This document shows, piece by piece, positions 1 through 9,353 of a DNA stretch of 64,000 nucleotides. Numbering within the stretch: position 1 is the stretch's first letter; every line of letters starts with the position of its first letter. Made by a program: the position numbers and the translations under genes. Origin of the DNA: an uncultured Bacilli bacterium (lineage in GTDB: Bacteria; Bacillota_I; Bacilli_A; RF39; UBA660). Location of the stretch: contig CAKPEZ010000001.1 of NCBI GenBank assembly GCA_934149465.1, forward strand, positions 1-64,000, written 5' to 3'. The notes beneath the pieces were generated by a model that was not told where the DNA came from, did not search any database, and saw only the letters and a program-made list of their open reading frames with translations.

Positions 1-23
1 AAAAATCAATCTTTCGATTGATT
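1..23 (-). terminator. Terminator of tRNA-Gly
   Basis: On the minus strand an 8-bp stem (AATCAATC, loop GAAA, GATTGATT) is followed directly by a run of T. It lies 45 bases past the CCA end of the tRNA-Gly gene, so it probably ends that transcript. Confidence 0.75.
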
Positions 24-67
24 CTATATATCAAGTTCAAACTAAATAGTTCGAACAGATTCGTCAA

Positions 68-142
68 TGGAGCGGACGAGGGTAATCGAAACCCCATCTC
101 AACCTTGGCAAGGTCGTATTCTAGCCATTAAACCACATCCGC
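68..142 (-). tRNA. tRNA-Gly (anticodon GCC)
   Basis: The minus strand folds as a full 75-nt tRNA. The 7-bp acceptor stem is GCGGATG/CGTCCGC, the anticodon loop is TTGCCAA (GCC, reading GGC/GGU), the T-stem is GGGGT/ACCCT with loop TTCGATT, and CCA is encoded. The discriminator base is U (TCCA). That U is complementary to the UGGA bulge of the T-box upstream of glyS near 41374, which ties the two elements together. Confidence 0.96.
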
Positions 143-158
143 ATTGCTTACATATATA

Positions 159-187
159 ATTATATTAAGAAAATCTAAAAAAATCAA
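159..187 (-). promoter_or_regulatory. SigA-type promoter for tRNA-Gly
   Basis: On the minus strand TTGATT (182-187) and TATAAT (159-164) are 17 bases apart, about 17 bases upstream of the tRNA 5' end. A TATAAT at 219-224 on the plus strand is the likely -10 of the divergent ffh gene. Confidence 0.6.
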
Positions 188-245
188 CTCTTTTTTTAAA
201 AAAAAGACAATTTTATTGTATAATAGTTACAGAAAGAGTGATAAA

Positions 246-1556
246 ATGTTTGAAAATTTAAGTGATAGATTACAAAATGCTATAAAAAAGATAAAAGGAC
301 AGGGGACAATTACTGAAGAAAATATCAGTGATATGATGCGAGATATTAGATTATCTCTTTTAGAAGCAGATGTTAATTATAAAGTAGTAAAAGAATTTAC
401 TAATAGTGTTAAAGAAAAAGCTCTTGGGGAAAAAGTAAGAAGATCTTTATCTCCAGGAGAAGAGTTTGTTAAAATAGTAAAAGATGAATTAACTGATTTA
501 TTAGGAGGAGAAAAAAGTGAACTTACTATTAAAGATGGTTTAACTATTAGCGTGCTAGTTGGACTAAATGGAGCAGGGAAAACTACCCAAAACGGAAAAC
601 TTGCCAACTTACTTAGAAAAAAATATAATAGAAAGCCATTATTAGTCGCGTGTGATGTATATCGTCCAGCAGCAATAGAACAATTAAAACAAATAGGTAA
701 AGAATTAAATATTGAAGTATATAGTGAAGATAATTCTAAAGATCCAGTAGCTATTGCCAAGAATGCAATAGCATATGCAAAAGAAAATAAATTTAATTAT
801 GTTTTAATAGATACTGCTGGTCGTTTGCACGTTGATGAAGAACTTATGGAAGAACTTGTTCGTCTTGAAGAGGAAATAAAGCCAGATGAAAATCTTTTAG
901 TAATAGATGCAATGATGGGACAAGATGCTATTAATGTTATTAATGGCTTTAATGATAAACTTCATATTACTGGAGTGATCCTTACTAAGTTAGATGGAGA
1001 TACTAGAGGTGGAGTAGCACTTTCAGTTAGACATTTAACTAATTTACCTATTAAATTTATTGGCATTAGCGAGAAGATGGATGGCTTAGTCGAGTTTTAT
1101 CCTGATAGAATGGCAGGGCGTATTCTTGGAATGGGTGATATTCTTAGTATTGTTGAGAAAGTAGAAAGTGAGATTGATGAGGAAGAAGCTAAGAAAACAG
1201 CCAAGAAAATGGCGAAAGGAACTTTTGATTTAGAAGATTTTTTAAGTCAGATGAAGCAAATTAAGAAACTAGGTCCTTTAGAAAACATTTTAAAAATGCT
1301 TCCTGGAGCAAGTAAAATGGGAATCAATAATGTAAAAATTGATCCAAAGCAAATTGCCCATATTGAAGCTATTGTCCTATCAATGACTCCTTATGAAAGA
1401 AAGCACCCAGAAGTTTTAAAAGCATCTAGAAAAGAAAGAATTGCTAAAGGAAGTGGAACTAGTGTAAGTGATGTTAATAAATTATTAAATCAGTTTGAAC
1501 AAATGAAAAAAATGATGAAAATGATGAGTAATGGTAATTTAAAACTTCCATTTTAA
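246..1556 (+). CDS. ffh: Signal recognition particle protein Ffh (SRP54)
   Basis: GTPase that binds signal sequences and 4.5S/scRNA and hands ribosomes to FtsY at the membrane. An N domain (about 1-90) is followed by a G domain with P-loop GLNGAGKTTQ, DTAGRL and TKLDGDTRGG, then a methionine-rich M domain ending in MKKMMKMMSNG. The frame is open from 144, but the ATG at 246 (MFENLSDRL) matches the family N-terminus; the 34 extra residues upstream are low-complexity and lie over the -10 region. The 436 aa length is typical. The gene stands alone with no ylxM before it. Confidence 0.97.
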   Translation: MFENLSDRLQNAIKKIKGQGTITEENISDMMRDIRLSLLEADVNYKVVKEFTNSVKEKALGEKVRRSLSPGEEFVKIVKDELTDLLGGEKSELTIKDGLTISVLVGLNGAGKTTQNGKLANLLRKKYNRKPLLVACDVYRPAAIEQLKQIGKELNIEVYSEDNSKDPVAIAKNAIAYAKENKFNYVLIDTAGRLHVDEELMEELVRLEEEIKPDENLLVIDAMMGQDAINVINGFNDKLHITGVILTKLDGDTRGGVALSVRHLTNLPIKFIGISEKMDGLVEFYPDRMAGRILGMGDILSIVEKVESEIDEEEAKKTAKKMAKGTFDLEDFLSQMKQIKKLGPLENILKMLPGASKMGINNVKIDPKQIAHIEAIVLSMTPYERKHPEVLKASRKERIAKGSGTSVSDVNKLLNQFEQMKKMMKMMSNGNLKLPF

Positions 1557-1633
1557 TTTGAGTATTTTTAGGGCAAATATATTAGTTATTATTTTTATCC
1601 TTTCATATTATAAGGTAGATGGGAGGAAATCAT

Positions 1634-1972
1634 ATGAATAATAACTATGCGCAAAGTATTCCATATGGATTAGATAATGATATTGATATAAATATTACTA
1701 ATACCAATACTAATGCAAATATGAATACTAACTATAATGAAATGGCTCAGTATCCATCAGCAATGCCTATGGGAGGAACACCAATAGTAGAAACTCCACA
1801 AGAAAGAGTTATACATCGTAATTTTGTTCATGAAGTACCACACGTTTGCCCTATAAATACAAGAATTGTAAATCATCATATTTATAGACATACTTATCAG
1901 CCAAGATATACTTGCTGTGAGCAAAATGTTATGACTAATGAGCAATGTGGATCTTGCTGTCAATTTAGATAA
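1634..1972 (+). CDS. CotD-like spore coat protein
   Basis: A 112-aa protein with an Asn/Thr-rich N-terminal half and a His/Cys/Tyr-rich C-terminal half (VHEVPHVCPINTRIVNHH, then CCEQN and CGSCC). That His/Cys-rich pattern is characteristic of the CotD family of inner spore coat proteins, which become cross-linked in the coat. The ATG at 1634 is chosen because GGGAGGA lies 6 bases upstream; an in-frame ATG at 1619 lies before this site. It is monocistronic and ends at a strong hairpin. The family call rests on composition and motif spacing, so another coat or exosporium protein is possible. Confidence 0.7.
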   Translation: MNNNYAQSIPYGLDNDIDINITNTNTNANMNTNYNEMAQYPSAMPMGGTPIVETPQERVIHRNFVHEVPHVCPINTRIVNHHIYRHTYQPRYTCCEQNVMTNEQCGSCCQFR

Positions 1973-1993
1973 TAAAATATTATAAATGAAATA

Positions 1994-2022
1994 AAATAAA
2001 GCCCTTTAAGAGCTTTATTTTT
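1994..2022. terminator. Bidirectional terminator between convergent genes
   Basis: Nine-bp stem AAATAAAGC/GCTTTATTT with a 9-base loop. T follows on the plus strand and A precedes it for the minus strand. It overlaps the last codons of the minus-strand gene at 2015. Confidence 0.75.
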
Positions 2023-2329
2023 GTAATGCTTTAATAACATCTATATAAAACTTAACTAACTGGATATCAGTGTGATAAATATCTGCTATCTTTTTTAAAT
2101 CTTTGTTATTTTGTTTATAATCTAGTAAGAACTTATCGATATCGTAAAAAGTGATAAGAGATCTGAAAAGATCTTGATCTTCTTTTCTTTCAAAACTTTG
2201 AATACCAATTTCTAGATAATTATTACGAAAGATTGGATCATCTAAATTAGTACTTAAGTTTTTTCTTATTTTATCAGTCATTTTTTTCATTATAATACAT
2301 TTTTCTTTAATACTATTCATCTTTTCCAT
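2015..2329 (-). CDS. Hypothetical protein, 104 aa
   Basis: Not recognised. The protein is mostly helical and highly charged with no membrane segment or signal peptide. Its C-terminus (LKKIADIYHTDIQLVKFYI) has the spacing of a degenerate helix-turn-helix, similar to the tail of some IrrE-like proteins, but no HExxH is present. AGGAGAATGGAAAAG surrounds the chosen start. It is divergent from tgt and convergent with the coat gene. It may be a small DNA-binding protein, but this is a guess from one helix pair. Confidence 0.55.
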   Translation of the reverse strand: MEKMNSIKEKCIIMKKMTDKIRKNLSTNLDDPIFRNNYLEIGIQSFERKEDQDLFRSLITFYDIDKFLLDYKQNNKDLKKIADIYHTDIQLVKFYIDVIKALQK

Positions 2330-2351
2330 TCTCCTAATTCTAATAATATGA

Positions 2352-3536
<1,185 letters not shown>

Positions 3537-4346
3537 TTAATGTCTTTTTCTTTTTAGATAATTAGATAATTCATCTAATTGATTATCTGGATAGATAAGT
3601 TCTTCATTTTTATAAAACATATCATGAATAGATAAAAGATATTTTTGAATACTAAGTGGTAAGTTTAGTGATTTAATGTATGCTCTATAAGAAACAAGAT
3701 CCAAGTCAATAATATCTTCTCTTAAGAATAAAGAAAGCAGTAAGTAGTTTAACTCAAATACATCACTTTCTTTGGTATATATAGAGTTTTCTTTATAGTA
3801 TTCAAATGGAGCCTCTTTAATTTTAATAGAGTTATTTCTATATAATAAAAGAGGAATTACTTCAGCAGGGCAATTATTAATAACCATGCTATCAGCATCA
3901 CAAAAACGAGTATCTTCTTTATTATATAAAATATTATTAAAATTAAAATCAACTATTAATTTATTTTCTTTATGTAAACGCTTTAAATATAAGCATATAT
4001 CTTTAATTACTTTAATAATAAGAAGATAATCTTCTTTAGGAAGAGATTCTAAGTTTTTACTTGGAGTAAATAAATCCATAGAATATCCCATAAATAAATT
4101 ATTTTCATCTAAAAGAATTTTATTAGGATAAATAATCCCGTTATCTTTAGGAGCTTCTTCTAGAAGCATTTCTATTTTTCTTTTCTTGTTACTAATATAT
4201 CCACCTAAATCATCTTCATAATCATGAAATATCTTATATACTTTGTCATTATTTAAATATATTTCACTTTCAATATGTTTAACATCGTCAGCAACCTTTC
4301 TTAAAAGATTTAACTTACTAGTAGTTATAATTTCTTTCTTTTCCAT
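3537..4346 (-). CDS. Protein-kinase-fold protein, degenerate
   Basis: A 269-aa protein with eukaryotic-like kinase landmarks. KVYKIF near residue 37 resembles the VAIK lysine strand, LHKENKLIVDFNFNNIL near 140-156 resembles the catalytic loop (Asp and Asn kept, HRD changed to IVD, Lys changed), and CDADSM replaces DFG. There is no clear glycine-rich loop, transmembrane segment or PASTA domain. It may be an atypical kinase or pseudokinase. It is monocistronic behind a GGGGTTGATATT ribosome site and is not linked to a phosphatase gene. Fold call moderately sure, activity unknown. Confidence 0.6.
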   Translation of the reverse strand: MEKKEIITTSKLNLLRKVADDVKHIESEIYLNNDKVYKIFHDYEDDLGGYISNKKRKIEMLLEEAPKDNGIIYPNKILLDENNLFMGYSMDLFTPSKNLESLPKEDYLLIIKVIKDICLYLKRLHKENKLIVDFNFNNILYNKEDTRFCDADSMVINNCPAEVIPLLLYRNNSIKIKEAPFEYYKENSIYTKESDVFELNYLLLSLFLREDIIDLDLVSYRAYIKSLNLPLSIQKYLLSIHDMFYKNEELIYPDNQLDELSNYLKRKRH

Positions 4347-4388
4347 AATATCAACCCCTTGGTGGCTTAATATTATAGCGTTCTTCTT

Positions 4389-4751
4389 TTATTTTGTCAA
4401 ATTTCTATTAATTCCAATAATAGATCCAAACATACTAACAGGAATTAAAATTAGAAAATATATTATATTTTTTAAATCAGGAAGTACTCCAAATAAAAGA
4501 AGATTTAACATAAAGAGAATAAATACTAGAATAAGACTTATCTTAAGGCCTTCTAAGTATCCTTTCTTATTAGATTTTTTTCCTATTATAACTCCTTCAA
4601 TAAAAGATATTATAATAGGAAAGATAATTCCTAGTATTTTTAAAAGATTATTACTAATAACTCCTAAATAATTTAAAGTAGTAATTAAAAAAATACTTAT
4701 AAAAAGACTTATTAAACTATAACTAAGTGTTTTTAAATAATTAATAACCAT
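4389..4751 (-). CDS. Small four-helix membrane protein (TIGR04086/YrzE-like)
   Basis: A 120-aa integral membrane protein with four predicted helices (about 8-30, 36-56, 68-88, 94-114). Between helices 2 and 3 lies the basic turn GKKSNKKGYLEGL, and it ends MFGSIIGINRN. That layout and the C-terminal G-IGIN motif fit the TIGR04086/YrzE family found near secretion and tgt-yajC loci in Firmicutes. Function is unknown. The start follows TAGGTGATATT. Confidence 0.6.
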   Translation of the reverse strand: MVINYLKTLSYSLISLFISIFLITTLNYLGVISNNLLKILGIIFPIIISFIEGVIIGKKSNKKGYLEGLKISLILVFILFMLNLLLFGVLPDLKNIIYFLILIPVSMFGSIIGINRNLTK

Positions 4752-4824
4752 AATATCACCTAATAATATTTATGAATATGTATAAAAAAATATTCTAAGT
4801 AGCATAATGATCTTAGGTGATAAA

Positions 4825-5466
4825 ATGGAATTATTAATTGTATCTATAAGAACTATTCTTTTTTATTTTGTTATATTTATTATATATAGAATTATGGGTA
4901 AAAGAGAAATAGGCCAGCTTGGGATTATTGATTTGATTGTATCTATTTTAATAGCAGAACTTGCAGTTATTAGTATTGAAGACTATAAAATATCTTTGTG
5001 GTATTCTTTAATACCAATTATAACTTTGACTATTCTTCAGTTATCGTTAGCGTTTCTTACTTTAAAAGTTCCTAAGATAAGAGCTTTTTTAGATGGAAAT
5101 CCTTCAATAATTATAAAGTATGGTAAACTAAATTATAAAGAGATGGTTAAGCAAAAATATAATATTGAAGATTTGCTTGTTCAGATAAGAGAAAAAGGGT
5201 ATAGGAGTATTGAAGAAATAGAATATGCTATTTTAGAAAATAATGGAACTCTTTCAGTTTTTCCTAAAGATAAAGAAAAGACTCCTTATCCTATTCCTAT
5301 TATCTTAGATGGTACTATTATTAAAGAAACTTTAAAAGATATAAATAAAAGTGAGAAATGGCTTAATAATTTAATAAGAGAAAAAGGCCTTATATTAGAG
5401 AATATCTTTTATGCTTTTTATAAAGATAAAAATTTATTTGTTATTAAAAATAGTGACCTAAAATAA
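4825..5466 (+). CDS. YetF-like DUF421 membrane protein
   Basis: 213 aa. Three N-terminal helices (about 5-25, 35-55, 62-82) carry RIMGKREIGQLGIIDLIVSI, the hallmark of the DUF421/YetF family, followed by a soluble alpha/beta domain beginning RAFLDGNPSIIIKYGKLN. In Bacillus this family includes sporulation- or spore-germination-associated proteins of poorly known role. The ATG at 4825 is preferred because AGGTGAT lies just upstream; the in-frame ATG at 4807 lies before it. The gene ends next to the def terminator. Confidence 0.85.
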   Translation: MELLIVSIRTILFYFVIFIIYRIMGKREIGQLGIIDLIVSILIAELAVISIEDYKISLWYSLIPIITLTILQLSLAFLTLKVPKIRAFLDGNPSIIIKYGKLNYKEMVKQKYNIEDLLVQIREKGYRSIEEIEYAILENNGTLSVFPKDKEKTPYPIPIILDGTIIKETLKDINKSEKWLNNLIREKGLILENIFYAFYKDKNLFVIKNSDLK

Positions 5467-5490
5467 AAAAGCGCACTAAATAGCGCGCAT
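5466..5490 (-). terminator. Terminator of def
   Basis: The minus strand reads GCGCGC, loop TATTTA, GTGCGC, then TTTTTTATTTT: a 6-bp stem with one G-U pair and a T-run. It covers the last codons of def and the end of the convergent DUF421 gene. Confidence 0.7.
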
Positions 5491-6024
5491 TTTATCCATA
5501 TTCTTATAAGGATTTTTAGGATCTATATGATCATAAAATAAAATTCCTTGTAAATGATCATATTCATGCTGAAAAGCAATTGCAAGTTCTTCTCTTGCTC
5601 TTATTTTTAAAGGATTTCCATTTATATCTTGTCCTGCTATAGTAATTCTTGCGTATCTTGGAACTATGCCTTCTATCTCTCTATTAACGCTAAGACATCC
5701 TTCTCCTGTTTCGGCGTAGATTAATTCTTCAGAATTGCTTATAATTTTTGGATTTATTAAGACATAATCTTGAAATACTCCAGGTTCTTCTTCATGACAT
5801 ACAACAAAGAAATTCTTATTTATTCCAACTTGCGGAGCGGCAAGTCCCATACCAGGACGTAAGTTTAACTTTTCTGCAACATCTTCTAACTGACTATTAT
5901 ATAAATAATCAAGCATTTCATCGATCATTTTTATATCATTTTTATCCATTGGAAAAGTTACATCAGTATTTTCTTTTCTTACTTTTGGATCTTTTTCGTC
6001 TAATATTTGATTCATCTTAAGCAT
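5476..6024 (-). CDS. def: Peptide deformylase (type 2)
   Basis: Metalloenzyme that removes the formyl group from nascent N-formylmethionine peptides. All three signature motifs are present in its 182 aa: GMGLAAPQVG (motif 1), EGCLSV with the metal Cys (motif 2) and QHEYDHLQG (HExxH, motif 3). The long insertion between the N-terminus and motif 1 and the length are those of Gram-positive type 2 enzymes. A GGCGGTGA site precedes ATG 6024. No fmt gene is adjacent. Confidence 0.97.
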   Translation of the reverse strand: MLKMNQILDEKDPKVRKENTDVTFPMDKNDIKMIDEMLDYLYNSQLEDVAEKLNLRPGMGLAAPQVGINKNFFVVCHEEEPGVFQDYVLINPKIISNSEELIYAETGEGCLSVNREIEGIVPRYARITIAGQDINGNPLKIRAREELAIAFQHEYDHLQGILFYDHIDPKNPYKNMDKMRAI

Positions 6025-6054
6025 TTTTCTTCACCGCCTTTTTAGGTATTATAG

Positions 6055-6087
6055 CACAAAAATAAAAAAAAGGGAAGAAATCCCTTT
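6055..6087 (-). terminator. Terminator of the YjcZ-like gene
   Basis: The minus strand reads AAAGGGA, loop TTTCT, TCCCTTT, then T7 and ATTTTT: a 7-bp stem directly after the small gene at 6099. Confidence 0.8.
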
Positions 6088-6098
6088 AAAAAGTGCTT

Positions 6099-6278
6099 TT
6101 AAGCAACAACTCTAGTACCAATAATTATAACTAATAAAATGAATAATACTAGAATAATAGCGGCACCGTATCCGTAACCGTATCCGCCTCCATAGTTTTG
6201 AGCAGGGTAGTAGGCTGGTGTTGCGCATCCGCATCCACTTTGACCGTAGCCACCACTGTATCCACCGTAGTAATACAT
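6099..6278 (-). CDS. YjcZ-like tiny sporulation membrane protein
   Basis: A 59-aa gene too small for most callers. The first 38 residues are Gly/Tyr-rich (MYYYGGYSGGYG, CGCATP, GGGYGYGYG). They are followed by one hydrophobic helix, AAIILVLFILLVIIIG, and a short basic tail. The pairing of a Gly/Tyr-rich head with an (A/F)LIVVLFILLIIVG helix is the hallmark of the YjcZ/tiny-transmembrane sporulation family. AAAGGAGG lies 9 bases before ATG 6278 and a terminator follows the stop. In Bacillus such genes are expressed in the sporulating cell and the proteins sit in the spore; the timing here is inferred. Confidence 0.85.
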   Translation of the reverse strand: MYYYGGYSGGYGQSGCGCATPAYYPAQNYGGGYGYGYGAAIILVLFILLVIIIGTRVVA

Positions 6279-6363
6279 ACTATATTCCTCCTTTACTAGT
6301 ATCTAATATAGTATAATCATCTTGCTAAATTTTGACATTATATTTACCTAAATTAAAAAAATA

Positions 6364-6393
6364 TTGCACATTTTAAAAAAAGTGTGATATAAT
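6364..6393 (+). promoter_or_regulatory. Promoter of the thrS T-box operon
   Basis: TTGCAC (6364-6369) and TATAAT (6388-6393) with an 18-base spacer place the transcript start near 6400, just ahead of the T-box leader. Confidence 0.6.
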
Positions 6394-6399
6394 TAAAAC

Positions 6400-6617
6400 A
6401 AGTTTTAAATACAAAGAAAAGGACATGATTATATAAACAACTTATTAGAGAGTTAACGTATTGGTGCAAGTTAATTATTTTGTTTGTATATTTACTACCT
6501 TGGAGTAGAGATCGAAAGATATTTCCGGATTGTGATGATTCGTTATTTAATTAAGTACTAAGCGGATGGTACCGTGTCTTTTAAGCACTCCCTTTAATAA
6601 AAGGAAGTGCTTTTTTT
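6400..6617 (+). ncRNA. T-box leader (threonine)
   Basis: tRNA-sensing leader that lets transcription continue when tRNA-Thr is uncharged. AGAGAG followed by GGTGCAAG marks the distal Stem I. ACT-ACC-TTGGAGTAG (6496-6509) carries the specifier, ACT by position, with ACC next to it; both are Thr codons. GGATGGTACCGTG (6563-6575) is the T-box sequence with its TGGT bulge. A terminator hairpin follows, GCACTCCCTTT/AAAGGAAGTGC with T7 (6583-6617). Thr specificity agrees with thrS downstream. Confidence 0.88.
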
Positions 6618-6639
6618 GTATTATAAAGAAGGTGATATT

Positions 6640-7542
6640 ATAGAAATAGATACTCTTGTTAAAGAGGGTTTATCATTAGTAAAAGAAGAAGGATTAACTA
6701 AGTATGAAGAGCTTACTTTAGAATCGTTATTAATAACTTATATGATAATGACAAGAAAGCAAGATGATATTATATATTTAAGTAAAAATTTAACTAAAAT
6801 GATAAGAAGTAATAAAGATGATCTTAGTATTAATATGAATTATCCTAAGTATTTAGATTATATTATAGATTATCTTTATAATAAGAATGAATCTTTAAAT
6901 ATTATAGATAATTACTTAAAAAATGGTTATTTATTTCATACGTTTAATCCTGGATTTACAAGTGATATTATGAATAATGGTTTAAGAAGCGATCTTATAG
7001 ATCCTAAGATGGACTTAGTAAATAAGATATTTTTAAGTCATGGTAAGAAAGATATTTTTGGTTTATCTAAGACTTCTCTTAATCAAAAGATCTTCTTAGC
7101 ATCTTCTTTAAAAAGTTCTGCTTATTATGGGATAAACTCTCCATCTTGGTTTAGAACTTTTATTGAAGGGGGATTTTCTAATAGAGGAAAGGTTTCTTTT
7201 GATATCAATAATTATTCTAAGGCTTTAGAACTAGTAAATCTTAATATTAAGAAATATAACCTAACTAAAGAAGAAAGTATAGTAGTATTAGATTTCTTTA
7301 ACTATTATTATAACTTACTAATTACTAAAGAATATCCTAAAATAGCGCTTGTTAAGCGAAATAAAATATCATCTTTTAAAATATTAGAAAGATTACCTAA
7401 TGAAGATGATAAATCCTATCTAAAAAGATTAATTCACTTTAATACAGAAAATGACTATATAATAAGAGAAAACATTAATAAAGAAGATATTACTATTATT
7501 AGTTATATATCTTTAGAAGAAAGAAGGAAAATAAGAATATGA
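6640..7542 (+). CDS. Hypothetical protein between the Thr T-box and thrS
   Basis: About 300 aa, unknown function. The frame is open from a GTG at 6607 inside the terminator. The natural ribosome site is AAGGTGAT at 6630-6636, and three bases after it, where ATG is expected, there is ATA (6640); so the start is uncertain. No membrane segment is seen. YLFHTFNPGFTSDIMNNGL (about 95-113) and KIFLASSLKSSAYYG recall the His and Tyr strands of ADP-ribosyltransferase-like folds, but weakly. It overlaps thrS by 4 bases (ATGA), so both are in the T-box operon and probably translationally coupled. Confidence 0.75.
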   Translation: MEIDTLVKEGLSLVKEEGLTKYEELTLESLLITYMIMTRKQDDIIYLSKNLTKMIRSNKDDLSINMNYPKYLDYIIDYLYNKNESLNIIDNYLKNGYLFHTFNPGFTSDIMNNGLRSDLIDPKMDLVNKIFLSHGKKDIFGLSKTSLNQKIFLASSLKSSAYYGINSPSWFRTFIEGGFSNRGKVSFDINNYSKALELVNLNIKKYNLTKEESIVVLDFFNYYYNLLITKEYPKIALVKRNKISSFKILERLPNEDDKSYLKRLIHFNTENDYIIRENINKEDITIISYISLEERRKIRI

Positions 7543-9296
7543 TAAATATAAAAGAAGATAATAACTTAAGTAAGTTAAATCATAGCTGTGCTCACTTACT
7601 AGCACAAGCTATAAAACATTTATATCCAAATGCTAAATTTTGGGTAGGACCTGTTATAGAAGAAGGATTCTATTATGATATAGATTTAGGAGATATTACT
7701 TTAAATGAAGAAGATCTACCTAAAATAGAAAAAGAAATGAAAAAACTATCTAAAGATGGAAAGAAAATAATAAGACATGAAATATCTAAAAAAGAAGCTT
7801 TAGATATGTTTAAAGATGATCCTTATAAATTAGATTTAATCTCTAGAATGGATGAAAATGAGCAAACAATAAGTTGCTATAGTCAAGGAGATTTTACTGA
7901 TCTATGTAGAGGACCTCATGTTGATACAGTAAAAGAACTTAAATATTTTAAGCTTCTTAAAGTATCAGGAGCATATTGGAAGAATGATTCTAAGAATAAA
8001 ATGCTTCAAAGAATATATGGAGTATGCTTTTATAATGAAGAAGATCTTAATAATTATATGCAAGAATTAGAAGAAAGAAAAGAAAGAGATCATCGTAAGA
8101 TAGGAAAAGATCTTGGAATATTTATGTTTGCTGATCTAGTAGGAAAGGGACTTCCTATGTGGCTTCCTAATGGATTTATCTTAAGAAAAACACTAGCAGA
8201 CTATATTACAGATAAAGAGTTAAAATTAGGATATAAACACGTAATGACTCCGTCATTAGGTAATGTTGATTTATATAAAACAAGTGGACACTGGGATCAC
8301 TATAAAGATGATATGTTTCCAGCAATGGAGCTTGAGAATGAATCGTATGTCTTAAGACCAATGAATTGTCCTCATCATATGATGATCTATAAGAATTTCT
8401 TACATTCATATAGGGATCTTCCTCTTAGAATAGCAGAGATTGCTAATGACTTTAGATATGAAGCAAGTGGAGCATGCTGTGGAATAGAAAGAGTAAGATC
8501 ATTTACTCAAAATGACTCTCATATTTTTTGTACTCCTAATCAAATAGAAAAAGAAGTACAAGGAGTAATTAACTTAATACTAGATGTATATAAAGATTTT
8601 GGCTTTAATAATTATGCTTTTAGATTATCATTAAGAGATAAAAATAATACTGAGAAATACTTTGGTAATGATGAATTATGGGAAAAAAGTGAATCTGCTT
8701 TAAGAGAAATACTTAAAAAAACAGGCGCTACTTTCTATGAAGCAGAAGGAGAAGCTGCTTTCTATGGACCTAAAATAGACGTTCAAGTAAAAAGTGCAAT
8801 TGGTCATGATGTAACATTATCTACAGTACAATTAGATTATCAATTACCAGAAAGATTTGAACTAGAATACATAGATGATAATGGTAATAAGCAAAGACCT
8901 GTTGTTATTCATAGAGCAATTCTTGGTTCATTAGATAGATTTACAGCATTCTTATTAGAAGAAACTAAAGGAGTTCTTCCTTTATGGTTAGCACCTATTC
9001 AAATGAATATAATCCCAGTTAATAATGAATATCACTTAGAATATGCTAAAAAAATATACGATCTTTTAAATAATAAGAACTATCGTGTAGAATTAGATGA
9101 TCGTAATGAAAAATTATCTTATAAAATGAGAGAAAGCCAAGTAAAAAAGATTCCTCTTACTATAATATTAGGAGATAAAGAAAAAGAAGAAAATCTAATT
9201 AGTTATAGAAAACATGGTTTTAAAGATACTACTTCTCTAACTATTGAAGAATTTCTAAATTATATAGATGATCTAAAAGATAATCATAAAATTTAA
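7539..9296 (+). CDS. thrS: Threonyl-tRNA synthetase, lacking the TGS domain
   Basis: Class II synthetase charging tRNA-Thr. The N-terminal part is the editing domain (HSCAHLLAQAIKH, then CYSQGDF and CRGPHV with its zinc-like Cys/His set). It is followed by the catalytic core (LRPMNCPHH with zinc Cys, ERVRSFTQND, AILGSLDRF) and the anticodon-binding domain (about 485-585). At 585 aa it is about 60 residues shorter than the usual 640 because the N-terminal TGS domain is absent; the sequence starts right at the editing domain. Its ATG overlaps the stop of the preceding gene. Confidence 0.97.
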   Translation: MINIKEDNNLSKLNHSCAHLLAQAIKHLYPNAKFWVGPVIEEGFYYDIDLGDITLNEEDLPKIEKEMKKLSKDGKKIIRHEISKKEALDMFKDDPYKLDLISRMDENEQTISCYSQGDFTDLCRGPHVDTVKELKYFKLLKVSGAYWKNDSKNKMLQRIYGVCFYNEEDLNNYMQELEERKERDHRKIGKDLGIFMFADLVGKGLPMWLPNGFILRKTLADYITDKELKLGYKHVMTPSLGNVDLYKTSGHWDHYKDDMFPAMELENESYVLRPMNCPHHMMIYKNFLHSYRDLPLRIAEIANDFRYEASGACCGIERVRSFTQNDSHIFCTPNQIEKEVQGVINLILDVYKDFGFNNYAFRLSLRDKNNTEKYFGNDELWEKSESALREILKKTGATFYEAEGEAAFYGPKIDVQVKSAIGHDVTLSTVQLDYQLPERFELEYIDDNGNKQRPVVIHRAILGSLDRFTAFLLEETKGVLPLWLAPIQMNIIPVNNEYHLEYAKKIYDLLNNKNYRVELDDRNEKLSYKMRESQVKKIPLTIILGDKEKEENLISYRKHGFKDTTSLTIEEFLNYIDDLKDNHKI

Positions 9297-9353
9297 GAAG
9301 TTAGATCTTGATTAACTATCTAAGAAATGCTAAAATTAAATAGAAGATAAAAT

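Noticed and set aside
144..245. Extra 34 codons upstream of ffh
   Set aside because: They cover the -10 region and are low-complexity; the family N-terminus MFENLSDRL begins at 246.
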